A DNA stretch of 64,000 nucleotides, from positions 1 through 64,000 of the forward strand of contig NZ_JALHQJ010000002.1 of NCBI RefSeq assembly GCF_022842015.1, read 5' to 3'. Positions 1-9,540 of this stretch are shown piece after piece. Every line of letters starts with the position of its first letter. The stretch's first letter is position 1. The translations under genes were made by a program, and so were the position numbers. Under the pieces are notes generated by a model. The model had not been told where the DNA came from, ran no database searches, and saw only the letters and a list, made by a program, of their open reading frames with translations. Source of the DNA: Nitrosomonas sp. (GTDB lineage: Bacteria; Pseudomonadota; Gammaproteobacteria; Burkholderiales; Nitrosomonadaceae).

Positions 1-351
1 ATGACCGATGCTGAACAATTGCTCTGGTCAAAATTGCGCCGCAAGCAAATTCTAGGCGTGCAGTTTTACCGCCAGAAGCCCTTGGCCAACTACATCGTCG
101 ATTTCTATTGCGCAGCAGCCAATCTCGTCATCGAACTGGACGGCTCGCAACATTTTGAACCGGATCACCAGGCCAGCGACGCGGAACGAGACCGGATATT
201 GGAATCATTGGGTTTACGAGTGTTGCGCTTTGACAACCGGCAGGTTATGCAAGAACTGGATGCGGTGATGAGGGTGGTTTTTGCAGCGGTGGAGAAGGGA
301 ATCCTCTTAATCCCCCCTAGCCCCCCTTTTTCAAAGGGGGGTGAAGTATGA
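1..351 (+). CDS. DUF559 (Vsr-like) endonuclease domain protein; may start upstream of window
   Basis: Translation contains LLWSKLRRKQILGVQFYRQKPLANYIVDFYC...LVIELDGSQH...RVLRFDN, typical of DUF559; stop overlaps the hsdS start (ATGA). Confidence 0.85.
   Translation: MTDAEQLLWSKLRRKQILGVQFYRQKPLANYIVDFYCAAANLVIELDGSQHFEPDHQASDAERDRILESLGLRVLRFDNRQVMQELDAVMRVVFAAVEKGILLIPPSPPFSKGGEV
308..346 (+). repeat. G/C-run palindromic repeat, copy 1 (forward)
   Basis: taatcccccctagcccccctttttcaaaggggggtgaag; C-runs pairing with a G-run; encodes the C-terminal tail of the DUF559 ORF. Confidence 0.85.
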
Positions 352-2366
352 GCGCTGAAACTCCGGGAATTGATTCTGACAAAAATCGGGACACTAAAAC
401 ATCCACATCAAAAACACCCCCCGCAACACCCACAATCACCATCCCCCCCTTTGAAAAAGGGGGGCCAGGGGGGATTATTCCAAAGGAGCTAGGGTGGATT
501 CACCACCTCGACATCTGGACTGCCGCCGAAACAGAAAAGAAATCAGGCCGTGGCCGTAGTAGTGGCAATGGCGTCAGCGTGTACGGCATCCAAAAACTGC
601 GCGAACTGATTCTTGAACTGGCGGTGCGCGGAAAATTAGTGCCGCAAGATCCGAACGATGAACCGGCTGGTGAGTTAATCAAGCGGATGCAGATAGAAAA
701 AGCAAAGCTGATAGCGGAAGGCAAGATTAAGAAAGACAAACCATTGCCGCCAATTTCGGATGAGGAAAAATCGTTTGAATTGCCGCAGGGGTGGGAGTGC
801 GCTCGACTAACTGATCTTGTAAATATCTTAAATGGACGTGCTTACAAAAAAGAAGAACTACTCGATACAGGAACACCAGTTCTGCGTGTTGGCAATTTGT
901 TTACCTCAGAACACTGGTATTACTCTGATCTTACTTTAGAAGATGAAAAATATTGTAATAAGGGAGATCTATTGTTTGCATGGTCAGCATCTTTTGGGCC
1001 ATTTATTTGGGAAGGTCCTAAGGTGATATTTCATTATCACATATGGAGGCTTGATCTATATGGTTGTGATTTTATTTACAAGAATTATCTTTATACTTTT
1101 CTTCTCGAACAGGCACAAAAAATAAAAGCTTCCGGTCACGGTGTAATGATGGTGCACATGACTAAGGAGAAAATGAAAAAGTTAATTATTTTTCTGCCCC
1201 CCCTTGAAGAACAACATCGCATCGTAACCAAAGTCGATGAACTTATGGCGCTGTGCAATCAACTGGAGTCGCAGCACATCTACGCCGCTGAAGCACACGA
1301 AAAACTGGTAAGCCACCTGCTCGGCACACTCACCCAATCGCAAAACGCGCATGACTTCAGCGCCAATTGGCAGCGCATTGCTGCGCATTTTGATACCTTG
1401 TTCACCACCGAAGCCAGCATCGACGCACTCAAGCAAACTCTGCTGCAACTGGCGGTGATGGGCAAACTCGTGCCGCAAGACCCAACCGATGAACCGGCCA
1501 GTGAATTGTTGAAACGCATACAGGCGGAAAAAGCCAGGTTGGTGGCTGAGGGGAAGATCAAGAAAGGAAAATCCCCCCTAACCCCCCTTTTACCAAGGGG
1601 GGGAACAGGTTCAGCTGCAGCAACATCAATCAATCCCACTACGATCACCCTTTCTACACCCCCTCTTTCTAATTCCACCCCTAACCCTAACTCTACCCCC
1701 CCCTTTGAAAAATGGGGGTCGGGGGGGATTCAACGGGGAATTTCAGAGGAGGAAAAGCCGTTTGGATTACCACAAGGGTGGATGTGGGTAGCACTCGATG
1801 AAATCTCACTGGTTGGAACAGGAGCAACACCATTGCGAACCAAACCTGAGTATTTTAATCCAGGGGTTATTAGCTGGGTAACAAGTGGAGAGACTTCGAA
1901 ACCATATATTTTTGAAACTGTACAATGTGTGTCACCATTAGCACTTAAAGAAACAAACCTGAGTGTGTATCCAGAAGGCACTCTTATCGTTGCAATGTAT
2001 GGACAAGGGAAAACACGAGGTCAAATTACAGAGCTAATGATAGAAGCTGCTACTAATCAAGCGTGTGCGGCTATCAGACTTATTGATCCTGATGAATGTC
2101 ATAGACAATATGTGAAGCTATTTTTTGAGAAAATATACGATGAAATTCGTGAATTGGCTGCTGGCGGGGCGCAACCAAATTTAAATCTAAGCAAAGTTAA
2201 AGAAACTGTAATCTATCTTCCCCCCCTCCCAGAACAACACCGCATCGTCGCCAAAGTCGACGAACTCATGGTTCTCTGTGACCAACTCAAATCCACGATC
2301 ACGCAAGCCAGCCAATTACAGAAAAAACTGGCGGATGTGGTGGTTGAGCAGGCGATAGCTTCCTGA
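348..2366 (+). CDS. hsdS: Type I restriction-modification specificity subunit S
   Basis: Two homologous target-recognition halves, each with ...AEGKIKK...EEK.F.LPQGW... and ...LPPLEEQHRIVTKVDELMALC...; carries repeat-derived low-complexity insertions. Confidence 0.9.
   Translation: MSAETPGIDSDKNRDTKTSTSKTPPATPTITIPPFEKGGPGGIIPKELGWIHHLDIWTAAETEKKSGRGRSSGNGVSVYGIQKLRELILELAVRGKLVPQDPNDEPAGELIKRMQIEKAKLIAEGKIKKDKPLPPISDEEKSFELPQGWECARLTDLVNILNGRAYKKEELLDTGTPVLRVGNLFTSEHWYYSDLTLEDEKYCNKGDLLFAWSASFGPFIWEGPKVIFHYHIWRLDLYGCDFIYKNYLYTFLLEQAQKIKASGHGVMMVHMTKEKMKKLIIFLPPLEEQHRIVTKVDELMALCNQLESQHIYAAEAHEKLVSHLLGTLTQSQNAHDFSANWQRIAAHFDTLFTTEASIDALKQTLLQLAVMGKLVPQDPTDEPASELLKRIQAEKARLVAEGKIKKGKSPLTPLLPRGGTGSAAATSINPTTITLSTPPLSNSTPNPNSTPPFEKWGSGGIQRGISEEEKPFGLPQGWMWVALDEISLVGTGATPLRTKPEYFNPGVISWVTSGETSKPYIFETVQCVSPLALKETNLSVYPEGTLIVAMYGQGKTRGQITELMIEAATNQACAAIRLIDPDECHRQYVKLFFEKIYDEIRELAAGGAQPNLNLSKVKETVIYLPPLPEQHRIVAKVDELMVLCDQLKSTITQASQLQKKLADVVVEQAIAS
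441..478 (-). repeat. G/C-run palindromic repeat, copy 2 (inverted)
   Basis: atccccccctttgaaaaaggggggccaggggggatta is the reverse complement of the copy 1 motif; in frame within hsdS 5' end (IPPFEKGGPGGI). Confidence 0.85.
1570..1605 (+). repeat. G/C-run palindromic repeat, copy 3 (forward)
   Basis: aatccccccctaaccccccttttaccaagggggggaa-type sequence, in frame within hsdS (SPLTPLLPRGG). Confidence 0.8.
1695..1731 (-). repeat. G/C-run palindromic repeat, copy 4 (inverted)
   Basis: acccccccctttgaaaaatgggggtcgggggggatt, in frame within hsdS (TPPFEKWGSGGI). Confidence 0.8.
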
Positions 2367-2374
2367 AAGAAGGT

Positions 2375-3235
2375 ATGAGCAACACTCAGCTTGTCCTATT
2401 CACCCTCGCCAGCGGCCGTTCCGGCACGAGTTATCTCGCTGATTTCTTTGCCAAGAACATCACACACTGCTACAGCACACACGAGCCTTATTTCACGCCA
2501 GGCAATCCCACGCTGTTCGGCAAGCCGATCGCCTGGAATACGCAGCATAACGACAGCGCCTTATTACCGGAATTGGAGCGCAAGTGCCGTTTTATTGCCA
2601 GCCGCAAGGAGCCAGTTTATTTTGAATCCAACCATGCTTTCCTCAAGGCCTTCAATCGCCATGCCGGGGCGCTGTTAAACAACCCCGGTTTTATCCATCT
2701 GGTGCGCCATCCATTGCGGGTGGCCAAAAGCGAATATATGCGCGAGCAGATGATGCGCAAGTGGCATTTTCCATTTGCCGATTACACCAGCGATACCGGC
2801 GAGCGCTATTTCCGTTGGGCATTGACCGGGCGGGAAGACGTATTCCGGCACTATCCGCCATCACTCAGCCGCTTTCAGTTTTATCTGCTGCAGTGGCTGG
2901 AGATTGAGTACCGCGCGATGCAATTGATTCGGGATAATCGCTGGCAGGAACGCGTATTTTTTATCGATGTCGATGTGGATCTGAAACAGGAAGCGGTGCT
3001 GAAGAACATGGTCAGATTTTTTGATTTGCCGCATCAGCCGGTCTTTAAAATGGATCTGCGCCGCAACCAAACTCCGTTTATCGGCCCGACCCTCGTGACG
3101 CAACAGGACAAACAGGAATTCCAGGCGATTGCGCACCATTTACCCGAACGTTATAAAGAGCTGCTACAAAATAGACTTTATCGTGATTGCAGCTGGTTCA
3201 CCGAAGTGAACCAGCTAATGATTGATGGCAACTAA
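2375..3235 (+). CDS. Sulfotransferase-family protein (P-loop PAPS-binding type)
   Basis: N-terminal LFTLASGRSGTSYLADFF resembles the 5'-phosphosulfate-binding loop; HLVRHPLRVAKSEY motif. Confidence 0.7.
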   Translation: MSNTQLVLFTLASGRSGTSYLADFFAKNITHCYSTHEPYFTPGNPTLFGKPIAWNTQHNDSALLPELERKCRFIASRKEPVYFESNHAFLKAFNRHAGALLNNPGFIHLVRHPLRVAKSEYMREQMMRKWHFPFADYTSDTGERYFRWALTGREDVFRHYPPSLSRFQFYLLQWLEIEYRAMQLIRDNRWQERVFFIDVDVDLKQEAVLKNMVRFFDLPHQPVFKMDLRRNQTPFIGPTLVTQQDKQEFQAIAHHLPERYKELLQNRLYRDCSWFTEVNQLMIDGN

Positions 3236-3258
3236 GTATGAATTTGCTTGGGTTCGTC

Positions 3259-6200
3259 TTATCCACGCCGCAGCGGTATCTCCTTCACTAAAGCATACAC
3301 CGCCGGGAAAATGATCAATGTCAGGATCGTTGCGGAAACCATGCCGCCGACCATGGGAGCGGCGATGCGGCGCATCACTTCGGAGCCGGTGCCGGTGCTG
3401 AGCATGACTGGCAGCAGGCCGACCACGCTGCCGGCGATGGTCATCATCACCGGGCGGATACGGTAAACCGCGCCCTGCACCACGGCGTCATACAAATCGG
3501 TCAGGGTTACTTGCTCACCCATCGCTTTGCGTTGCCGGGCGATGGTGGCGAGTGATTGATCAATGAAGGTCAGCATCACCATACCGGATTCCGCGGCGAT
3601 GCCGATCAGACCGATGAATCCGACCACCGCGGCAATGCTCAGGTTGTAGTCAAGCCAGTACATCAGCCAGATGCCGCCGACCACAGAAAACGGTATCGAT
3701 AGCATGACAATCAGCGTTTCGGTCAGGCGGCCGAAATTCAGGTACACCAGCAGGAATACCAGCGATAGGGTCAGCGGTATCACCAGTTTCAATTTCTCGG
3801 TGGCGCGCTGCATGTATTCAAATTGCCCGCTCCAGGTGGCATAGTATCCTGGCGGAAATTGCACCTGTTCTTGCACGGCTTGCTGCGCGTCGGCAATGTA
3901 ACCGCCGATATCGCGGTCGCGAATATCGATGAAAATATAGGCGGACAGCAGCGCGTTTTCGGTGCGGATACTCGGCGGCCCTTGCATCAGCTTGACCTGC
4001 GCTAATTGACCCAGTGGAATCATAGTGCCGCCCATCGCAGGCACCAGGACTTGCGTGGCGATGGCCTGCGGGTCGCTGCGTAGTTCGCGCGGATAGCGGA
4101 TCGCGACATCAAAGCGCTCCCGCCCCTCCACCGTGGTAGTAATCACTTCTCCGCCCAATGCCACGGAAATGACTTCGAGCAAATCACCCACTGCCAGGCC
4201 GTAGCGTGCCAACGCCAGCCGATCCGGCTCTATATCCAGATAATAGCCGCCGGTGATGCGCTCGGCATAGGCGCTGGTGGTGCCGGGTACGGTTTTCACC
4301 ACGGCTTCGATTTGCCGGGCGATGGTTTCGATTTCAGTCAAATCATTGCCGAACACCTTGATGCCAACCGGCGTGCGGATGCCGGTGGCAAGCATATCGA
4401 TGCGATTCTTGATCGGCATGGTCCAGGCGTTGGCGACACCGGGGATTTGCAGTGCCTGATCGAGTTCGGCGATCAGCTGGTCGATGTCCATGCCGGGGCG
4501 CCATTCATGTTCCGGTTTCAGATTGATGATGGTCTCAGTCATTTCCAGCGGCGCCGGATCGGTCGCGGTATCGGCACGTCCCGCCTTGCCGAACACCGAA
4601 GCCACTTCCGGAAAACTCATGATGATTTTGTTTTGTGTCTGCATCGTTTCTGCCGCCTTGGTCACCGAAATGCCCGGCAACGTGACGGGCATGTACAGCA
4701 ATGTGCCCTCGTTTAAGGTCGGCATGAATTCTGTGCCCAGCCGCATGGCCGGATAAACTGTCACAGCCAGTACGCCCAATGCAATCACCAGAATGGACTT
4801 TTTCCAGTGCATCACACCCGCGACTATAGGTTGATACCCGCGAATCATCAGGCGGCCCAGCAGATTGTCTTCTTCACGCGGAATGCGGCCGCGAATCAGC
4901 AGCAGTATCAGCACCGGCACCAGCGTAATCGACAGAACGGCAGCGCCGGCCATGGCAAAGGTTTTGGTATACGCGAGTGGCTGGAACATACGCCCTTCCT
5001 GCGCTTCCAGCGCGAACACCGGCAGAAACGATACCGTGATGATCAGCAGGCTGAAGAACAGCGACGGCCCGACTTCCTTACACGCGGCGATTACCGCGTC
5101 GGTGCGCGATTCCCCCGGTTTAAGCCGCGCCAGATGCTTGTGCGCATTTTCCACCATGACAATGGCGGCATCGGTCATTTCCGCAATCGCCAGTGCAATA
5201 CCGGCCAGGCTCATGATGTTGGAGTTAATGCCAAGCTGCGCCATGGCAATAAACGCGATCAGTACGCCGATGGGCAGCATGATGATCGCCACCAGCGCAC
5301 TGCGCACGTGCATCAGAAACACTGCGCAAACCAATGCCACGATGATGATTTGCTCGATGAACACGGTTCTCAGTGTCGCAATGGCGCGATGAATCAGTTC
5401 GGAACGGTTGTACACCGATTCGACCGATACATCCTGCGGCAGGCCGGATTTAATCTGGTCAATTTTTGCTTCGAGATTGTGAATGACCTCCAATGCATTC
5501 TCGCCATAGCGCGCCACCGCGATACCGGAAACCGCTTCCCCTTCGCCATTCAGCTCGGTGATGCCGCGGCGTTCACTGGGCACCAGTTCCACGCGGGCAA
5601 TATCCCGCAACAGTACAGGCATGCCAATATGCGCCCGCACCACCAGGTTCTCCAGATCGCTGATGCTGCGCAGATAACCTCGGCCACGCACCATGTATTC
5701 AGTTTCTGCCAGCTCGATTACGCGCCCGCCGACATCGCGGTTGCTGGCGGCGATCACTTCCGTAATGCGTTTCAACGGAATGTCATAGGCTTGTAGACGG
5801 CGCGGGTCGACCGTGATCTGATAAGTTTTGACAAATCCGCCGACACTGGCAACTTCGGATATGCCGTGCGTGGTGGTTAATTGATAGCGTAGAAACCAAT
5901 CCTGAATGGTGCGTAATTCGTCCAGCGAGCGGTCTTTCGCGGTTACGACATACTGATAAATCCAACCGACGCCGGTTGCATCCGGACCCAGCGCAGGCCG
6001 CACATCCTGAGGCAGTTGGTTCGCCGCAAAACTCAAATATTCCAGCACGCGCGACCGCGCCCAGTAAATATCGGTGCCGTCTTCAAAAATGACATAAATG
6101 AACGAAACTCCAAAAGCCGACTGACCACGCACGACCTTTGCGCGCGGCACCGCTAGCATGGCGGTGGTGAGCGGATAGGTGACCTGGTCCTCGACAACCT

Positions 6201-6375
6201 GCGGCGCCTGGCCGGGATATTCGGTATAAATGATGACTTGCACATCGGACAAATCGGGAATCGCGTCAATCGGCATTTTCCATAACGAGTAAACACCCCA
6301 ACCGACGATCAATGCAGTGCCCAGCAATACCAGAAAAACATTGCGAATCGACCATTCAATCACGTATTTGAGCAT
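3259..6375 (-). CDS. cusA: Heavy-metal efflux RND transporter permease, CusA/CzcA family
   Basis: 1038 aa RND permease: MLKYVIEWSIRNVFLVLLGT..., DLSDVQVIIYTEYPGQAPQVVEDQVTYPL; Met-rich CusA-type subfamily and operon context. Confidence 0.92.
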   Translation of the reverse strand: MLKYVIEWSIRNVFLVLLGTALIVGWGVYSLWKMPIDAIPDLSDVQVIIYTEYPGQAPQVVEDQVTYPLTTAMLAVPRAKVVRGQSAFGVSFIYVIFEDGTDIYWARSRVLEYLSFAANQLPQDVRPALGPDATGVGWIYQYVVTAKDRSLDELRTIQDWFLRYQLTTTHGISEVASVGGFVKTYQITVDPRRLQAYDIPLKRITEVIAASNRDVGGRVIELAETEYMVRGRGYLRSISDLENLVVRAHIGMPVLLRDIARVELVPSERRGITELNGEGEAVSGIAVARYGENALEVIHNLEAKIDQIKSGLPQDVSVESVYNRSELIHRAIATLRTVFIEQIIIVALVCAVFLMHVRSALVAIIMLPIGVLIAFIAMAQLGINSNIMSLAGIALAIAEMTDAAIVMVENAHKHLARLKPGESRTDAVIAACKEVGPSLFFSLLIITVSFLPVFALEAQEGRMFQPLAYTKTFAMAGAAVLSITLVPVLILLLIRGRIPREEDNLLGRLMIRGYQPIVAGVMHWKKSILVIALGVLAVTVYPAMRLGTEFMPTLNEGTLLYMPVTLPGISVTKAAETMQTQNKIIMSFPEVASVFGKAGRADTATDPAPLEMTETIINLKPEHEWRPGMDIDQLIAELDQALQIPGVANAWTMPIKNRIDMLATGIRTPVGIKVFGNDLTEIETIARQIEAVVKTVPGTTSAYAERITGGYYLDIEPDRLALARYGLAVGDLLEVISVALGGEVITTTVEGRERFDVAIRYPRELRSDPQAIATQVLVPAMGGTMIPLGQLAQVKLMQGPPSIRTENALLSAYIFIDIRDRDIGGYIADAQQAVQEQVQFPPGYYATWSGQFEYMQRATEKLKLVIPLTLSLVFLLVYLNFGRLTETLIVMLSIPFSVVGGIWLMYWLDYNLSIAAVVGFIGLIGIAAESGMVMLTFIDQSLATIARQRKAMGEQVTLTDLYDAVVQGAVYRIRPVMMTIAGSVVGLLPVMLSTGTGSEVMRRIAAPMVGGMVSATILTLIIFPAVYALVKEIPLRRG

Positions 6376-6387
6376 GTCGATGCCCTC

Positions 6388-7962
6388 CTAGTGATCGTGA
6401 AAAGTATCGGCGGGTTGAATGCGCACAATGACGAATTCACCCGCCGATTCTTCGGCGATTTCAAAAATGACTTTCTGCCCCGGCTTGAAGGATTGCAATA
6501 ACGCTGGTTCCAGGGTACGAAAATCCATCGTCATTGCGGGCCACTTGAGGCTTGCAATCGGACCGTGCGCAAGTGTAACCGTCGCATGCGCGAAATCGAT
6601 CGCCTCAATGCTGCCTTCACCGCGATATTGCACTTGTGAAGCAGACAAAACTGCTGCGCTGGATGCGATTTCCTGCTCGCCGGACACCGGATAGTATGCA
6701 GTGTGGCCAAAACTGTTGAGCGCGCTTTTAAAGTTACTTTCCGCGTCTATCAGAAAATTCGCCTTGACCACCACGGCCTCGCCGACCCTAAGTCCACCCA
6801 GCACTTCGGCAAAGCCGTCGGCATGCATGCCCAGCTTTACCGTGCGCGGTTCATAGCGGCCAGTCCCCAAACTCACCAAGACCACGCGGCGGGTTCCAGT
6901 ATCCAGCACAGCCGAATCCGGCACGGTCAGCACTTTATTTTTGCTATGAAACGATGCAAATTCGGCGCGTGCATACATGGCGGGCTTCAGTAGCCCATCA
7001 GGATTGGACAGCACGATGCGCACAATCGCGGTGCGCGTCTCCGGCGTCACTGCCGGATAAATAAACGCCACTTCACCGTTAAAAACCTTGTCGGGATACG
7101 CATCCACGCGAATGGTCACCAGTTGGCCGGGATGAATCATGCCCAAATCCTGCTCGAACACATCAGCCAGCATCCACACGCTCGACAAATCGGCGATTTG
7201 GTACAGCGTTTCTCCCGGCATGAAGCGTTGCCCTTCAATGGCTTTCTTTTCCAGCACCACGCCATCGGCTTGTGCGCGCAATGCCAAGTACTGGCGGACT
7301 TCGCTAGTCTGCTGCAGACGCCGTAATTCAGTTTCCGCGACATCCCAGTTGCGCAGTTTTTGTAATGCGCTGGTAACCAGTCGTTGCATCGCGGCGCGCA
7401 CATCCGGATCGCCATCGGCGACGGATTGCAGGCCGCGTACGGCGATTAAATATTCCTGCTGCGCGGCAATCAGATCAGGACTGTAAACATCCATCAGTAC
7501 ATCACCCTTTCTGACCGCTTGCCCCGTGGTATTAACATACAGCCGTTGTATCCACCCTTCAAACTTGGTCACTACGGTGTATAGCTTGCGTTCATCGGTC
7601 TGCACTGTCGCCACCGCGTGCACAGTGCGTATCAGTTCACGCAACTCCGCCGTTTCGGTGCGCACACCGAGTTTTTGCACCTTTTCGGTGCTGAGAGTCA
7701 CAATGTTTTGATCCGATGGCGCTTCTTCGCCGTCGAAAACCGGCAGATAATCCATACCCATCGGATCTTTTTTGGGCACTGGAGAAGTATCTGGCAAACC
7801 CATTGGGTTACGGTAATACAGAATCTTGCGTTCCCCGTTGGTCGTTATCGTTGCGGTCGTTGCCACGGCTGTTTGTGATTGTGTATAACCCCACCAATAG
7901 CCTACGCCCAGTAGGGCTAACAGCGCGATTGCGGATAAGACCTGTTTAATCATGAATGACAT
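6388..7962 (-). CDS. cusB: Efflux RND periplasmic adaptor CusB with heavy-metal-binding N-terminal motif and C-terminal CusF-like domain
   Basis: YYRNPMGLPDTSPVPKKDPMGMDYLPV motif; adaptor core; C-terminal HGPIASLKWPAMTMDF matches the CusF W/M/M copper-binding motif. Confidence 0.92.
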   Translation of the reverse strand: MSFMIKQVLSAIALLALLGVGYWWGYTQSQTAVATTATITTNGERKILYYRNPMGLPDTSPVPKKDPMGMDYLPVFDGEEAPSDQNIVTLSTEKVQKLGVRTETAELRELIRTVHAVATVQTDERKLYTVVTKFEGWIQRLYVNTTGQAVRKGDVLMDVYSPDLIAAQQEYLIAVRGLQSVADGDPDVRAAMQRLVTSALQKLRNWDVAETELRRLQQTSEVRQYLALRAQADGVVLEKKAIEGQRFMPGETLYQIADLSSVWMLADVFEQDLGMIHPGQLVTIRVDAYPDKVFNGEVAFIYPAVTPETRTAIVRIVLSNPDGLLKPAMYARAEFASFHSKNKVLTVPDSAVLDTGTRRVVLVSLGTGRYEPRTVKLGMHADGFAEVLGGLRVGEAVVVKANFLIDAESNFKSALNSFGHTAYYPVSGEQEIASSAAVLSASQVQYRGEGSIEAIDFAHATVTLAHGPIASLKWPAMTMDFRTLEPALLQSFKPGQKVIFEIAEESAGEFVIVRIQPADTFHDH

Positions 7963-7982
7963 GGGAAGCTCCTGGATTGTTA

Positions 7983-9329
7983 TCAGTGCGCATGTTTTTT
8001 ACCCACCAGCCAATCAATCTCAGCCAGCGCTTTGTTGTAATTGGCCATCGCAGTGATGCGATTGGCCTCAAAATCAAATACTGTCATCTGATTATCCAGT
8101 AGTGTCAGAAAATCAACCCGGCCTACCTGATACGCAGTTAATGCGGATTCAACAGTCAACTGCGCCTGCGGCAGAATGGTGGTTTGATAGAGTTTGACTG
8201 ATTTAAGGCTTTGTTCGGCCATCGCAATCTGCTGCCGCAATCTTGCTGCCACCTCGTTACTTTGAGCCTGATACAGACTAGCTATTTGGTCACGTAGCGC
8301 TTGCGCTTCCAGGATGCGTGGTTCGATTTTATTGCCGCGCCATACCGGCAGATTGATAGCCACCGTCATGCTGACCATATCGTCGCGTCGGCTGCCATCG
8401 AGCATGCTGTCGCGCTGGCCATAAGAGAACCGCACATCGAGATCCGGATAATATGCCCGGCGCGCCAAATCAACGGATTTTTCATTGCGTGCAATCAGGC
8501 TTTGCAATGCCAACAGTTGCGGACGTTGTGCCATGGCTTCCTGCTGTAGCGCCTCCAGAATCAGGGGCGTTTCCTGAACGTGCAGCAGCACTGGAACCAG
8601 AGTCCCGGTCTTGGTGTTGTGTCCCAGTGCGCGAATCAGTTCCGCCTCAAACACGGGCTGCTCACGCGACAGCTCCAGCAATCTGTCCAGCATTCTTGAG
8701 ACTTGTGTCTGCGCCTTCAGCACATCCGCCTGGCTGCCTTGCCCTACCTGATAACGCTCTTCCGTGATGCGCAAAAAATGTTCCAGCGTCTGCCGGTTTT
8801 TTTCAACCAATTGAATCATCTCGAGCGTAAGGCCCAAATCAAAGTAAGCCGTCTTCAAATCGTGAATCACGCGATTAACTGTTTCCTGATAGCCATATTC
8901 AATGGCTTGCGCATCCTTGCTGGCAACTTCCTTGCGCAGACCACGTTTCCCCGGAAAGGGGAGACGCTGGGACAGGCCGATCATTTTCATCGTCATATCT
9001 TCACGGTTAAATGGCGACGACGCCAACGGCGCATTGATCACACCCGCTTCGAGCATGGGATCATCCAGCGCCTCAGCCGGTGCGATTCTTTGCTGCGCTG
9101 CTGTGCGTTCTTGATGTGCCGCTCGGATTTCTGGATTGTTTTCTAGTGCTTCCCTGATCAGACCGGGTAATAACGTGGTATTGCCCACAGGCGATACGGT
9201 TGCGAGTTTCTGTGGAATTGAGTGGGTGAACACCGTTGATCCGCTTTTGTTTACATCCCCATCTGCATATACAAAAGATGTCATCACAATCGCAGCCAGA
9301 GTAATGACAACCATGTAAGCGCGCTTCAT
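7983..9329 (-). CDS. TolC-family outer membrane efflux protein (CusC-like)
   Basis: Outer membrane efflux protein repeats (LSQRLPFPGKRGLRKEVASKDA; AMAEQSLKSVKLYQTTILPQAQLTVESALTAYQVGRVDFLTLLDNQ); operon with cusBA. Confidence 0.88.
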   Translation of the reverse strand: MKRAYMVVITLAAIVMTSFVYADGDVNKSGSTVFTHSIPQKLATVSPVGNTTLLPGLIREALENNPEIRAAHQERTAAQQRIAPAEALDDPMLEAGVINAPLASSPFNREDMTMKMIGLSQRLPFPGKRGLRKEVASKDAQAIEYGYQETVNRVIHDLKTAYFDLGLTLEMIQLVEKNRQTLEHFLRITEERYQVGQGSQADVLKAQTQVSRMLDRLLELSREQPVFEAELIRALGHNTKTGTLVPVLLHVQETPLILEALQQEAMAQRPQLLALQSLIARNEKSVDLARRAYYPDLDVRFSYGQRDSMLDGSRRDDMVSMTVAINLPVWRGNKIEPRILEAQALRDQIASLYQAQSNEVAARLRQQIAMAEQSLKSVKLYQTTILPQAQLTVESALTAYQVGRVDFLTLLDNQMTVFDFEANRITAMANYNKALAEIDWLVGKKHAH

Positions 9330-9391
9330 CGCAGCCTCCGGATGAAATTTTGTTGCTGTTGATGCGTTTTAATAACGAATAAAATTAACAT
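9326..9391 (-). CDS. Putative 21-aa leader peptide (MLILFVIKTHQQQQNFIRRLR) coupled to tolC
   Basis: AGGAGG 5 nt before ATG; TGA stop overlaps the ATG of the tolC-like gene (ATGA). Not in the supplied ORF track. Confidence 0.45.
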   Translation of the reverse strand: MLILFVIKTHQQQQNFIRRLR

Positions 9392-9540
9392 GCTAGCCTC
9401 CTGATAGGTAATCTCGCCTGTTCGATTAAGAATGAGCAGACACCGCGGATAGTTTGCGACATTGCACTTCATACGCAACACGTATTGAAGCGCAGCGTTT
9501 CTGCAAAAAATTCGCTTTTTTGCCTAAGCAACCGGCAAAT

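Noticed and set aside
4807-5796. 329-aa plus-strand ORF opposite cusA
   Set aside because: Lies fully antisense to a clear RND permease; composition rich in His/Gln/Asn/Arg typical of shadow ORFs in GC-skewed codons.
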